A stretch of DNA of 59,795 nucleotides. Origin: an uncultured Actinomycetes bacterium (lineage in GTDB: Bacteria > Actinomycetota > Coriobacteriia > Coriobacteriales > Atopobiaceae). Below the pieces are notes generated by a model that was not told where the DNA came from, did not search any database, and saw only the letters and a program-made list of their open reading frames with translations. The DNA is taken from NCBI GenBank assembly GCA_900314645.1, contig OMWB01000022.1, positions 1-59,795 of the forward strand. The letters are read 5' to 3'. Position 1 is the stretch's first letter; every line of letters starts with the position of its first letter. Positions 50,036 through 58,465 of this stretch are shown piece after piece. The translations under genes were made by a program, and so were the position numbers.

Positions 50036-50364
50036 GGCGTTTCCCCTCTCTGCGACCGTCGTGCGTTACCTCGTTGACCAGAACGATACCTGCGGCAACG
50101 ACGCCCTAGGTCAACTGGGAGTTTACTTTCAGCGGCTCACCGCCCGATGATTCGAGCACTGGCTCGGTTCGCTGCCTGGCTGTTGCACGTTAATGTGGCG
50201 AAATCGGCCAAAATGGGGCTTTTTGCGAATGTTGACCTGAAACGACCCCAGAACGTAAACACTGGCAGAGCAGCTCCGGCCCCGCAAACGCAGCTCCGCC
50301 GCAGGTCCTGCTCAGTGGTATCATGTTGTATCGCAGCATTCACCGACGAGATAGCAGGTGCAAG
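50036..50364. other. Intergenic region with two repeat elements
   Basis: No gene seen. A sequence starting GTTGCACGTTAATGTGGCGA at 50182 recurs at 52594-52644, and a TGTTGACCTGAAA element follows at about 50225. The promoter of the PrsW gene is presumably between 50270 and 50360. Confidence 0.5.
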
Positions 50365-51141
50365 ATGGGCTTGATTGCCGCAGTGATCGCCACCGTCCTT
50401 TGCGCGGTCGCATACGTCAGGATGTACAAGCGCGAGCTTCCCGAGCCAATCGGCAAGCGGCAGGCGGCAATCCCCGTGGCGCTCGGAGTTGTCTCGGTCT
50501 TCCTCATGGTGCCCGCGTTCATAGGCACGGGGTTTCTAACCGCGTCAATTTCGGGTGGCCTCGCGGTGCTGACGTCCTCGCCCGTCCTGCGCTCCTTGGT
50601 CAACGCCTTTTTCATGGCCGGCTTTACCGAGGAGCTCATAAAGCTGTTGATGTTCCTCATCGTCGTGCTGGTGGTAAAGCCGAAGAACGTCTATGAGTAC
50701 GGCCTCCTGTGCGCCGGCGTCGGCTTTGGCTTCACCGGCCTAGAGGACCTTATCTATGGGATGACGAACCCCGTGGGCTCTGTCTTCCGCGTGCTCTTCT
50801 TTGCCATGCACATGGTGTTTGGCCTGCTCATGGGTGTCGAGCTTGGGCTTGCGAGGTTCAACAAGCGTGCGGGCACCGGCGGCAGCGTCAAGCACACGCT
50901 TCTGGCCATGGTGCTGCCCGTGCTGTGGCACACCGTGTTTGATGCGTCCACAACCACCAACGCGGCGCTTAACGCCACGGAAGAAAGCGCGCAGATCATA
51001 GGGATTGTGGTCGCGCTTGCTGTGTGCGCGATCTCCATCGCGCTGCAGTTTGTGGTGCTCATCCGGTTCAAGCGCGATACCGAGAAGCTCTGCGGGATGA
51101 GCGTAGTTGAGGACGAGCAGCCGGCCGAGACACAGGAGTAG
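50365..51141 (+). CDS. PrsW-family intramembrane metalloprotease
   Basis: A 258-residue membrane protein with about seven hydrophobic segments. The three PrsW motifs are visible: FTEELIK (EExxK type), GFGFTGLEDL (FxxxE) and LWHTVFDAS (HxxxD). Together these would coordinate zinc inside the membrane. PrsW proteases cleave membrane anti-sigma factors; the partner is not in this window. The ATG at 50365 has an AGGTG site; the ORF is open from 50323. Its TAG stop is followed in the same frame by an open stretch running to the TIR gene start. Confidence 0.85.
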   Translation: MGLIAAVIATVLCAVAYVRMYKRELPEPIGKRQAAIPVALGVVSVFLMVPAFIGTGFLTASISGGLAVLTSSPVLRSLVNAFFMAGFTEELIKLLMFLIVVLVVKPKNVYEYGLLCAGVGFGFTGLEDLIYGMTNPVGSVFRVLFFAMHMVFGLLMGVELGLARFNKRAGTGGSVKHTLLAMVLPVLWHTVFDASTTTNAALNATEESAQIIGIVVALAVCAISIALQFVVLIRFKRDTEKLCGMSVVEDEQPAETQE

Positions 51142-51210
51142 TCGCGAGCACAGGCGCACCAGCCCATCCAGACGTTACTCGGCCATGTTTGGCGCGAGCC
51201 CCTGGACGTC

Positions 51211-52170
51211 ATGACCATCTCTGCCTTTCGGCGCGACTACTATCCCGTGCAGAGCACGCTGCTGGGAGCTCTGCTGAGGAAGGGCATATCGGTCGAGAAC
51301 CTCGCGCGCGACCCCGCCATTGACCTGCGCGATCTTTGCAACGTGTGGCTCTCGCGTGAGGTGCAGGGAGCCGCGCTCCCCTTCAGCCGCATCGGCTGCA
51401 TCGAGATGGTTTCGCTCCATAACCAAGACCAGTCCACCGACCTCGAGCAGTCCATTCTCAGCTCCATCCACGCCTACTTCCTCATGCTCGACCTTGCCAC
51501 ATGCGCCGGCATGTGCGTGGAGTCGCTGGGCCTTCCGGTCTTGGGCGGCGGCAACCAGCACGTTGCCACGGAGCTCATCAGCATCCCCGTGCTCAACGAG
51601 TGCCTGAGCTTCCTCATGCGCAACGAGTGGGTACGCGACATCCATATCATCACGAGGAATCAGGGGCAGGCGTACCAATTCGCCCGCGCGCTAGATACCT
51701 CGTACTCGTTTGCGCAGAGCTCAACACGGGCGGACGCCTCCGTGCCCGGCGCCAACGCTGCACAGACGGCCGACAAGCTGGCCTTCATTAGCTACTCCTC
51801 AGGTGACAAGAACATCGCTGACAACCTGTGCGTCAAGCTGGAGTCGCGCGGGATAAAGGCGTGGTATGCGCCGCGCGACGTCCGGTCGGGTGATTATGCG
51901 TCGTCCATCGTGGATGCCATCGAGCGCTGCACGCACTTTGTGGTGATCATCGGCGAACACAGCCTGAAGTCGCAGCACGTGCTGAACGAGATCGACCTCG
52001 CGTTCCATCGCCTCGGCAAGGGCGTCACGTTCTGCCCGCTGAGGCTCGACAAGGAGAAGCTGGGGCCAGCGTTCACGTACTACCTGTCGCGCCAGCACTG
52101 GATGGACGCCTGCGTACCGCCGCTCGAGCAGCGACTTGAGGAATTTGCCAATAAGCTTTCGGAAAACTAG
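51211..52170 (+). CDS. TIR-domain protein with an N-terminal macro-like domain
   Basis: A 319-residue protein. Residues about 180-310 form a TIR domain: KLAFISYSSGDKNIADNLCV, GIKAWYAPRDVRSGDY, FVVIIGEHSLKSQHVLNEIDLAF, with Glu in the position of the NADase Glu. Bacterial TIR proteins commonly consume NAD+ in antiphage defence. The N-terminal 150 residues (PVLGGGNQHVATELISIPVL) have a macro-domain flavour, which would bind ADP-ribose-like ligands; this is tentative. The ATG at 51211 lacks a good ribosome binding site, and the frame is open back to the stop of the PrsW gene with natural-looking sequence, so the true start may be upstream at a non-ATG codon. Confidence 0.78.
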   Translation: MTISAFRRDYYPVQSTLLGALLRKGISVENLARDPAIDLRDLCNVWLSREVQGAALPFSRIGCIEMVSLHNQDQSTDLEQSILSSIHAYFLMLDLATCAGMCVESLGLPVLGGGNQHVATELISIPVLNECLSFLMRNEWVRDIHIITRNQGQAYQFARALDTSYSFAQSSTRADASVPGANAAQTADKLAFISYSSGDKNIADNLCVKLESRGIKAWYAPRDVRSGDYASSIVDAIERCTHFVVIIGEHSLKSQHVLNEIDLAFHRLGKGVTFCPLRLDKEKLGPAFTYYLSRQHWMDACVPPLEQRLEEFANKLSEN

Positions 52171-52182
52171 GGTCGGCCGCGC

Positions 52183-52488
52183 CTACCTGCGGCGTTTTGG
52201 CTCGGGCAGCTCTGGCAGCATCGCGTCTACCAGCTCGGCCATGGACTCGCGGTCCTCGATGTCCACCAGCAGCATCTCCTGCGCGCCATCGTAGGGGACC
52301 TCGCGCATGGGGAGGGCCGCCCGCGAGGCGGCGGTGTCCTTCACGAGGAACCGGTCGTCGTAGATGCCGCCAAAGAGCTTGCCCGACGCGTAGAGCAGGT
52401 ACTCGCCCATCATCTTCCGCGTGGTGACCTCCGGCACGTCGGCCAGCAGGTCGAGGACGTACCCCAGGTACTCCGCGCTCGACGCCAT
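52183..52488 (-). CDS. TfoX/Sxy N-terminal domain protein
   Basis: A 101-residue single-domain protein matching TfoX_N: SSAEYLGYVLDLLADVPEVTTRKMMGEYLLYASGKLFGGIYDDRFLVK. In enterobacteria TfoX regulates competence, but stand-alone N-domain proteins in other bacteria have no known role. The ATG at 52488 has AAAGGGGG; the frame extends to 52623 through non-coding sequence. It is convergent with the TIR gene. Confidence 0.85.
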   Translation of the reverse strand: MASSAEYLGYVLDLLADVPEVTTRKMMGEYLLYASGKLFGGIYDDRFLVKDTAASRAALPMREVPYDGAQEMLLVDIEDRESMAELVDAMLPELPEPKRRR

Positions 52489-53003
52489 GGCGCCCCCTTT
52501 CACGTCTGCCGACCCCATTGTACGTGTTGGATCGCGCGGCCGAGCGCCTGCCGCGCTTGGCAGGCGGGTTTTCTCGCGTCTGCAGGCGCGTCCGTTGCAC
52601 GTTATTCTGACGAAAATGGCCAAAGTGGAGCTTTTCGCGAATGTGGTGGTAAAAAACGCGAGTTTCTGTTTTTATTTCATTTAATGATGTAATGCCACAA
52701 GCCGTCTACCTGCGCTTTTGCAAAACAGGCCTTTCGGCTTGGTGTGCGTCTGCGCCGCTCGGTGGGTGTTACGCCCCTTCTGGGGCCCAACCGAAAAGAC
52801 CTCAAAAACAAAACCGCAGGTAGACGCAGTGGCCGCCTCAACATCAATAAATCAACATTTGCAGAAGCTAGCTTTTTTTTGCCACCATCCCCTCTACGGG
52901 ACCACATCACCAAACTTAACGTGCAACGGTAGCCAACGACCCGCCGTTGCCTCGGCACATTACCGGCAACGGCGGGATCTGACCAGGCTATGCGTGCCTA
53001 CTC
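52489..53003. other. 515-base gap holding repeats and hairpins, no gene
   Basis: It contains the second copy (52594-52644) of the GTTGCACGTTA element, an inverted repeat GTCTACCTGCG (52704-52714) with CGCAGGTAGAC (52815-52825), and a strong hairpin, CCGCCGTTGCC (52941-52951) with GGCAACGGCGG (52964-52974), just after the EFR1 gene stop. Parts of it are unusually AT-rich for this genome. Confidence 0.6.
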
Positions 53004-53780
53004 CTAGCCGTTTGCGCGCATGAGGTCCATCAGCGTGACGTGCGGGTTGCGGTAGTGCACCTCGGGGTTGGGCTCCTTGTACTTGGCGAAGCGGATGGCC
53101 GCCTTCGGGCATGCCTGGACGCAGGCGTAGCAGCCCGCGCAGGTCGTGTAGTCCCAGGTCGGCTTGTCGTCCACCATGGTGATGGACCGCATGGGGCACA
53201 CGCGCGAGCAGGTGCCGCACCCAATGCAGGCGTCAGTCAGGCGATAGAGGGGGTTGTCGAGGCGGGGGTGCAGGTCGAAGGCCGGATTTGCCATGTAACC
53301 CTCGTAAAAGTCGACCTCCTCCTGCGTGGCCGGCTGGATGTAGCGCCTGCGAGCCTCAATGTCCGCACGCACGGCGGCGAGCTGCTCGTCCACCTTCTTC
53401 TCGGGGTCGATGCGCATCTGCTCGGCCATGTCGAACACCTGCAGCGCGTTGTCCACCATGATCACGGTGTTGTAGTAGTCCACGTGCCTGCCGGCAGCCT
53501 CGAGTCGCTTGCTTACGCGCTCCGCGATGCCGCCGTTGTGCATGCCGTACGTGGAGACGATGAAGAAGTAGTCCGCGTCGAACGTGGAGCCCGCGATGAA
53601 CTTCTCCACCACGCTCGGCAGGTCAAACTCGTAGAGCGGCACAACGATGCCGATGACGTCGTCTGCGTAGTGCCGGTCGGTCTTGCGCAGTTCCTGCGCG
53701 ATGCTGACGAGCTCGTCGTCGCCGCCAATCTGGCGCGCCGCATAGAGGCTGTTGCCCGTTGCTGTGAAGTAGAAGATCAT
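53004..53780 (-). CDS. EFR1 family ferredoxin (flavodoxin-like + 2x[4Fe-4S])
   Basis: A 258-residue fusion. It opens with the EFR1 flavodoxin-like start MIFYFTATGNSLYAARQ, which contains the phosphate-binding loop TGNS. The C-terminal ferredoxin domain has two complete CX2CX2CX3C sets (CIGCGTCSRVCPM and CAGCYACVQACPK) for two [4Fe-4S] clusters. It should pass electrons between flavin and Fe-S partners in an anaerobe. The ATG at 53780 has a GGGGAGG site. Confidence 0.9.
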   Translation of the reverse strand: MIFYFTATGNSLYAARQIGGDDELVSIAQELRKTDRHYADDVIGIVVPLYEFDLPSVVEKFIAGSTFDADYFFIVSTYGMHNGGIAERVSKRLEAAGRHVDYYNTVIMVDNALQVFDMAEQMRIDPEKKVDEQLAAVRADIEARRRYIQPATQEEVDFYEGYMANPAFDLHPRLDNPLYRLTDACIGCGTCSRVCPMRSITMVDDKPTWDYTTCAGCYACVQACPKAAIRFAKYKEPNPEVHYRNPHVTLMDLMRANG

Positions 53781-53914
53781 GGCCCTCCCCTTTCCGTCTC
53801 CTGCTTGCTCAATTGTCCCACATACGGCAACCGATAACAACTGCAGAGTATCTATGACGTGTCATAAGTCCTTTGCATGGATCGGCACGGCGCTGTGAGA
53901 CTTCCCGCGCTTCT

Positions 53915-53941
53915 CGAACTGCACAGCACTGTTCTGTTTTT
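53915..53941. repeat. 27-base CGAACTGCACAGC element, third copy
   Basis: Identical to the unit at 49629-49655, here followed by GGCAGAAGGGGT direct repeats and an imperfect GGGGTTA hairpin (about 53960-53995). Confidence 0.85.
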
Positions 53942-54074
53942 CATGGCAGAAGGGGTCATGGCAGAAGGGGTTACCCCCTTTGCCATAACCCCCTTTGCAA
54001 TAGTGGCAGGTTGTGGTCCAGCCGGCCGGCGCTGTGCCGTAGACTGTGGGTACCCGTTGTTCAAGGAGCCCGCC

Positions 54075-54857
54075 ATGATCACAGAACACGAGATTCCGAT
54101 TCTGGAATATGACGACAGCTCGCCCGAGGTCATTGCGCCAGACCACGACTGGACCGCTGGCGCGCTGCCGGAGAAGTGCCTCTTCGCGTTTCTCGGCAAC
54201 GTGGTCCACGAGCACGCGGCCGCCCATGGCGCCCAGGTGGTCCACACGTTTGTGACCGTCACGTTTGACATACCGGTCTACGTGCTGCGCATTGGTGGCG
54301 AGGAGGGCGAGGACATCTGCCTCGTGCAATCCCCCATCGGCGCGCCAGCCGCGGCGCAGCTGTTGGACACGCTGGTGAGCTGCGGATGCCGCAAGGTAAT
54401 CGCGGTTGGGTCGTGCGGGGTGCTGGCCGACATCGAGGAGAACGCGTTCATCGTGCCGACTCGGGCGCTGCGGGCGGAGGGCACGTCGTACCACTATCTA
54501 CCTGCGGCTCGTTATGTCGAGCTTGACGAGGAGCCCATCGCCGTCATCGAGGAGACGTTGCGGCAGCACGGCCTTCCATTTGTGACCTGCGTCACAACAT
54601 GGACCACGGACGGGTTCTTCCGCGAGACGCGCGACATGGTGCGGTATCGGCTGGACGAGGGCTGCTCCGTGGTGGAGATGGAGTGTGCCGCGCTCGCCGC
54701 GTGTTGCAAGCTGCGCAGAGCGAGGTTTGGGCAGCTGCTGTTCACCGCGGACTCGTTGGCGAACGTGCACGAATACGACGCACGAGACTTTGGGGCAGAC
54801 TCGCACGAGAAGGCGCTGCTACTGGGGCTGGACGTGCTGCGGAACTGGCCCGCGTAA
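54075..54857 (+). CDS. Nucleoside phosphorylase (uridine/purine phosphorylase family)
   Basis: A 260-residue enzyme of the PNP_UDP_1 family. Signals include SPIGAPAAAQLLDTLVSCGCRKVIAVGSCGVL (phosphate and base-binding region), TTWTTDGFFRETRDM, and CSVVEMECAALAACCKLRRARFGQLLFTADSL, where the VxMExxAL pattern binds ribose. It splits nucleosides with phosphate into base and ribose 1-phosphate. The ATG at 54075 has AAGGAG; the ORF is open from 53877 through repeat DNA. The next gene follows within 12 bases. Confidence 0.88.
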   Translation: MITEHEIPILEYDDSSPEVIAPDHDWTAGALPEKCLFAFLGNVVHEHAAAHGAQVVHTFVTVTFDIPVYVLRIGGEEGEDICLVQSPIGAPAAAQLLDTLVSCGCRKVIAVGSCGVLADIEENAFIVPTRALRAEGTSYHYLPAARYVELDEEPIAVIEETLRQHGLPFVTCVTTWTTDGFFRETRDMVRYRLDEGCSVVEMECAALAACCKLRRARFGQLLFTADSLANVHEYDARDFGADSHEKALLLGLDVLRNWPA

Positions 54858-54869
54858 GGAGCATGGACA

Positions 54870-55058
54870 ATGGATCGCCTGGACGCGTTTGAGAAGATGC
54901 TCGCGGACCTGCAGAGTCAGGCCGAGCTTGAGGCCGCGAAGATGCAGGAGCTGGAGGCCCAGGGCCGGAAGAAGTCCGCCACGTACCGGCAGTACCTCGC
55001 CAATCGCCTGCTCTACAAGGCGATGCTCGACATGTACCGGGAGTACGGGCTGCTGTAG
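54870..55058 (+). CDS. Small helical hypothetical protein
   Basis: A 62-residue coiled-coil-like protein (FEKMLADLQSQAELEAAKMQ, then TYRQYLANRLLYKAMLDMYREYGLL). The family is not named to my knowledge, although small proteins with this helix-GRKK-TYRQ-helix layout are common in related bacteria (recollection). It lies between and cotranscribed with the phosphorylase and a GNAT gene, with an AAGGAG site. Confidence 0.7.
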   Translation: MDRLDAFEKMLADLQSQAELEAAKMQELEAQGRKKSATYRQYLANRLLYKAMLDMYREYGLL

Positions 55059-55088
55059 GACCGCAGCGTTTTGAGCGCGGAGGTAGAC

Positions 55089-55526
55089 ATGGGTGTGACC
55101 ATCCGTCTGATGACGATTGACGACTACGCGCAGGTACGGAGCCTGTGGGAGTCCTGCGCTGGCATGGGACTGCGTGACGCGGACGACTCGGCGGAGGGCA
55201 TTGGCGTGCTTCTCGCGAGAAACCCCAGCACGTGCTTCGTTGCCGAGAAGGACGGCAAGGTGGTGGGGTCAATCCTTGCCGGGCACGACGGCCGGCGCGC
55301 CAATCTGTACCACGTTGCCGTGAGCCCGAGGTGCAGACGCCAGGGCATCGCGCGGGCACTGGTGGAGGCCGCAATTGACGCGCTGCAACGCGAGGGCATC
55401 CGCAAGGTGTCGCTCGTCGCCTTCGAGACCAACACCGACGGCAACCGCTTTTGGGAGAGCATGGGCTTCACCGTTCGCCACGACCTGGTGTACCGCGACA
55501 AGGTTCTGGAGTTGCCTTTGGGGTAG
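55089..55526 (+). CDS. GNAT N-acetyltransferase
   Basis: A 145-residue acetyltransferase. Motif A reads LYHVAVSPRCRRQGIARALVEAA (loop RRQGIA) and motif B FWESMGFTVRHDLVYRDK. Substrate unknown. The ATG at 55089 follows GGAGGT; the TTG at 55071 is the earlier alternative. Its stop codon forms the loop of a perfect 9-base hairpin. Confidence 0.85.
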   Translation: MGVTIRLMTIDDYAQVRSLWESCAGMGLRDADDSAEGIGVLLARNPSTCFVAEKDGKVVGSILAGHDGRRANLYHVAVSPRCRRQGIARALVEAAIDALQREGIRKVSLVAFETNTDGNRFWESMGFTVRHDLVYRDKVLELPLG

Positions 55527-55535
55527 CCCCAAAGG
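55515..55535 (+). terminator. Hairpin with the stop codon as its loop
   Basis: CCTTTGGGG and CCCCAAAGG flank the GNAT stop codon TAG. No T tract follows. The DUF1593 gene begins 6 bases later, so this may be an attenuator or a processing site. Confidence 0.5.
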
Positions 55536-55540
55536 TCGCT

Positions 55541-57112
55541 ATGAAGGGAGGCGCTGCGGCCATGGCACTGACAGCGCTCGCAGCCTGCTCGGGTGGCTCG
55601 GCCGACGAGCCCGCGACCACGGACGCCGCACCCGCCGGTGACGTCGTCACCCGCACGGTCCAGGAAAAGTGCCGCACCGTCATCACCACCGACGGCGAGG
55701 TCGACGACCGCGACTCCGTCATCCGCGCGCTGCTCTACGCCAACGAGATGGACATCGCGGGCATCGTGCTCACCAGCTCCATGTACCACTACGCCGGCAA
55801 CGGCGCCGACGTCGAGCCCTTCCGCTGGACCGGCACCCAGTGGCTCATCGACTTCCTCGACGCCTACGAGAAGGTCTATCCCAACCTCAGCGTCCACGCC
55901 GAGGGCTACCCCGAGCCGAGCTTCCTGCGCGAGAACACCAAGATCGGCAACATCACCAACCAGGGCGAGATGGAAGAGGTCACCGAGGGCAGCGAGTTTT
56001 TGAAGCAGCTCTTCCTCGACGACGACCCGCGCACCCTGTACGTGCAGACCTGGGGCGGCACCAACACCACCGCGCGCGCCCTCAAGTCCATCGAGGAGGA
56101 GTACTCCACCGCCGACAACTGGGCCGAGATCCAGCAGAAGATCTACGACAAGCTGGTCATCTACATCATCCTCAACCAGGACGCCAGCTACGACGAGTAC
56201 ATCGCCAAGGCGTGGCCCGGCCTCAAGGTGCTGAACGACGTCAGCAACTTCTGGCACTTCGCCTACGCGTGGCAGTACCATCCCGACGAGCTCAACACCA
56301 CGCTGCACGCCGACTGGCAGCAGGCCAACATCGTGGGCGACCACGGCCCGCTGATGGACCTCTACGCGCTGATGGGCGACGGCAAGACCGTCGAGGGCGA
56401 GCTCGACGAGGAGCAGCGCGGCTGGGACTCCTACCTGGAGGCCAACCCCAACTACGTCAAGTACGACTTCATCAGCGAGGGCGACTCGCCGAGCTTCTTC
56501 TACCTGCTGGACACCGGACTGCGCTCGCTCGAGGACCCGAGCTGGGGCGGCTGGGGCGGCCGTTTTGGCGCCGACGGCAAGAACACCGTGGCCGACTTTG
56601 ACCCGTACAGCCAGGCGTGGGAGGCCAGCTACACGCTCACCCGTTGGTTTGACGACATCAACAACGACTTCGCGGCGCGCGTTGACTGGTGCACTGCCGA
56701 GAAGTTTGAGGATGCCAACCACGCGCCGACCGTGAGCGTGAACCAGGGCATCGACGTGACCGCCGCCGCAGGCAGCGAGGTCACGCTGACTGCCGTGGGC
56801 GAGGATCCTGACGGCGACGCGCTCACCTATCGCTGGTGGCGCTACTTCGAGGCCGACACCTACGACGACGGCGTTGCTGCACCGGCGCTTGAGGACCTGG
56901 ACGTGGGCCTGGTGCTCGACCGCACGGCCGCGCTTGCGGAAGGCGCCGTGCCAGACAGCATCGTGCTTGAGGGTGCCGACACCGAGCAGGTCAAGTTCAC
57001 GGTGCCGGCCGACGCCAAGAGCGGCGACACCATCCACATGGTGGTCGAGGTCACCGACGACGGCGCGCACAACCTCAAGCACTACCAGCGCGTGGTTGTG
57101 ACCGTGGCGTAG
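55541..57112 (+). CDS. DUF1593 lipoprotein (nucleoside-hydrolase-like)
   Basis: A 523-residue protein. A short N-terminus (MALTALAACSGGS) gives a lipobox LAAC. The DUF1593 domain runs from about 35: RTVITTDGEVDDRDSVIRAL, the metal-binding DGExDD seen in nucleoside hydrolases, then GIVLTSSMYHYAGNG, TLYVQTWGGTNTTARAL, and a C-terminal Ig-like domain (VSVNQGIDVTAAAGSEVTLTA, DPDGDALTYRWWRY). It is likely a surface hydrolase of glycans or nucleosides. The signal peptide is short and lacks the usual basic residues, and no ribosome binding site is obvious at ATG 55541, so the start is uncertain. A terminator follows. Confidence 0.82.
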   Translation: MKGGAAAMALTALAACSGGSADEPATTDAAPAGDVVTRTVQEKCRTVITTDGEVDDRDSVIRALLYANEMDIAGIVLTSSMYHYAGNGADVEPFRWTGTQWLIDFLDAYEKVYPNLSVHAEGYPEPSFLRENTKIGNITNQGEMEEVTEGSEFLKQLFLDDDPRTLYVQTWGGTNTTARALKSIEEEYSTADNWAEIQQKIYDKLVIYIILNQDASYDEYIAKAWPGLKVLNDVSNFWHFAYAWQYHPDELNTTLHADWQQANIVGDHGPLMDLYALMGDGKTVEGELDEEQRGWDSYLEANPNYVKYDFISEGDSPSFFYLLDTGLRSLEDPSWGGWGGRFGADGKNTVADFDPYSQAWEASYTLTRWFDDINNDFAARVDWCTAEKFEDANHAPTVSVNQGIDVTAAAGSEVTLTAVGEDPDGDALTYRWWRYFEADTYDDGVAAPALEDLDVGLVLDRTAALAEGAVPDSIVLEGADTEQVKFTVPADAKSGDTIHMVVEVTDDGAHNLKHYQRVVVTVA

Positions 57113-57141
57113 AGACGAACTGTTCCATACGCATGAGAAGA

Positions 57142-57172
57142 GGGCGTTACGTGGTCCGTGACGCCCCCTTTT
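57142..57172 (+). terminator. Terminator after the DUF1593 gene
   Basis: GGGCGTTACG and CGTGACGCCC pair around TGGTC, followed by CCTTTT. It is 30 bases after the stop codon. Confidence 0.8.
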
Positions 57173-57220
57173 GCTTTCGCACGCCTACAATGGTGCGCAG
57201 GAAAGCACAAGGAGGAGCCT

Positions 57221-57688
57221 ATGGACGTCGAGAAGGCCAACGCGACTGACATTGACGAGCTCGTAGAGCTCAGAATCGCATACCTGACCGAGGACAACGG
57301 TGCCTTGGACAGGGTCGTCGAGGAGTCAATTCGCACGGACCTCCCCGGCTACTACGCAGCCCACCTGGGCAAAGACCTCCACGCCTTCGTCATCCGCGAG
57401 GGCGGCCAGATCGTGTCCTGCGCGTTCCTCATCGTGCAAGAGAAGCCCATGAGCCCGGCATTCATGAGCGGCAAGACGGGCATCGTGCTCAACGTGTACA
57501 CCCGCCCGGAAAGCAGGCGGCAAGGCCACGCGCGGAAGCTCATGGAAGCGATGCTTGCCGACGCCAAGGCCATGGACCTCGCGGTGATAGAGCTCAAGGC
57601 AACGGAGGACGGCTATCCGCTCTACCAGGCGGTGGGGTTCGCGGACGACAACTCCAAGTATCATCAGATGAAGTGGGTCAATCGCTAG
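57221..57688 (+). CDS. GNAT N-acetyltransferase
   Basis: A 155-residue acetyltransferase. The N-terminal ANATDIDELVELRIAYLTED matches the GNAT start helix; motif A is VLNVYTRPESRRQGHARKLMEAM (loop RRQGHA); motif B is LYQAVGFADD. Substrate unknown. The ATG at 57221 has AAGGAGGAG. It is followed after 41 bases by the flavodoxin gene. Confidence 0.86.
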   Translation: MDVEKANATDIDELVELRIAYLTEDNGALDRVVEESIRTDLPGYYAAHLGKDLHAFVIREGGQIVSCAFLIVQEKPMSPAFMSGKTGIVLNVYTRPESRRQGHARKLMEAMLADAKAMDLAVIELKATEDGYPLYQAVGFADDNSKYHQMKWVNR

Positions 57689-57729
57689 ACTGCGTCAAGC
57701 GGGTAGCGAGGACAGCAAGGGAGCCGTCC

Positions 57730-58257
57730 ATGACAGGCATCGTTATCTACGGTTCCGAGTACGGAACGGCCAAGCAGTACGCCGAGGAACTGGCACGGCG
57801 AACAGGGCTCGGAGCTCTCCCCTACGACGCCCTCGACGACATTAACAAATACGAGGTCATTGCCTATGTTGGTTCGCTCTATGCGGGCGGGGTCCTAGGA
57901 ATGAAGCAGACCTTTGCCAAGCTCGCCACGTGCGAGGGCAAGACGCTCGCAATTGCGACGGTTGGACTGGCCGATCCGACGGACGCAGAGAACGTCGCGA
58001 ACATCGAGGCAAACATGAGGCGGCAGCTCCCAAAGGAAGTGTACGAAGCCGCGCACATCTTCCACCTGCGGGGCGGGATTGACTATTCCAAGCTCGGGCT
58101 CAAGCACAAGGCCATGATGGCCCTGCTGTACCGCAAGGCGAAGGGCCTGCCCGAGGAGGAAAAGACGGCCGAGGTGCGCGCGATGATCGAGACGTACGGC
58201 AAGCAAGTGAGCTTCGTCGACTTCGCAAGCCTGGAGCCGCTCATCGCAGTCATGTAG
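57730..58257 (+). CDS. Flavodoxin-domain protein (HemG-like)
   Basis: A 175-residue protein beginning MTGIVIYGSEYGTAKQYAEEL, where SEYGTA is the FMN phosphate-binding loop. The following VIAYVGSLYAGGVLGMKQTFAKLA and LAIATVGLADP are typical of the Flavodoxin_5/protoporphyrinogen oxidase-type family. It is probably an FMN electron carrier; heme synthesis is not implied by the context. The ATG at 57730 has AAGGGAG. Confidence 0.85.
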   Translation: MTGIVIYGSEYGTAKQYAEELARRTGLGALPYDALDDINKYEVIAYVGSLYAGGVLGMKQTFAKLATCEGKTLAIATVGLADPTDAENVANIEANMRRQLPKEVYEAAHIFHLRGGIDYSKLGLKHKAMMALLYRKAKGLPEEEKTAEVRAMIETYGKQVSFVDFASLEPLIAVM

Positions 58258-58323
58258 CTCCGGTTGCGCTGGCGGCCTGCCCCGTCACGCCATCACCCAA
58301 CGCACATTTTTTCAAACTGGGGC

Positions 58324-58352
58324 TTGCATCGGCGCCGACGTTACGGTAAAGT
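58324..58352 (+). promoter_or_regulatory. Promoter of the tRNA pair
   Basis: TTGCAT, a 17-base spacer and TAAAGT form a sigma-70-type promoter 24 bases upstream of tRNA-Gln. Confidence 0.65.
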
Positions 58353-58375
58353 TTCTTTTCGCGTTGAAGAAGCAT

Positions 58376-58449
58376 TGGGACTTCGTCTAACGGTAGGACA
58401 ACGGATTCTGGTTCCGTCAGTGGGAGTTCGATTCTCTCAGTCCCAGCCA
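58376..58449 (+). tRNA. tRNA-Gln (CTG)
   Basis: The acceptor stem TGGGACT pairs with AGTCCCA, the anticodon loop is TTCTGGT with CTG, the T loop is GTTCGATTC, and CCA is encoded at 58447-58449. Confidence 0.95.
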
Positions 58450-58465
58450 TTCTTCGCTTACATAT

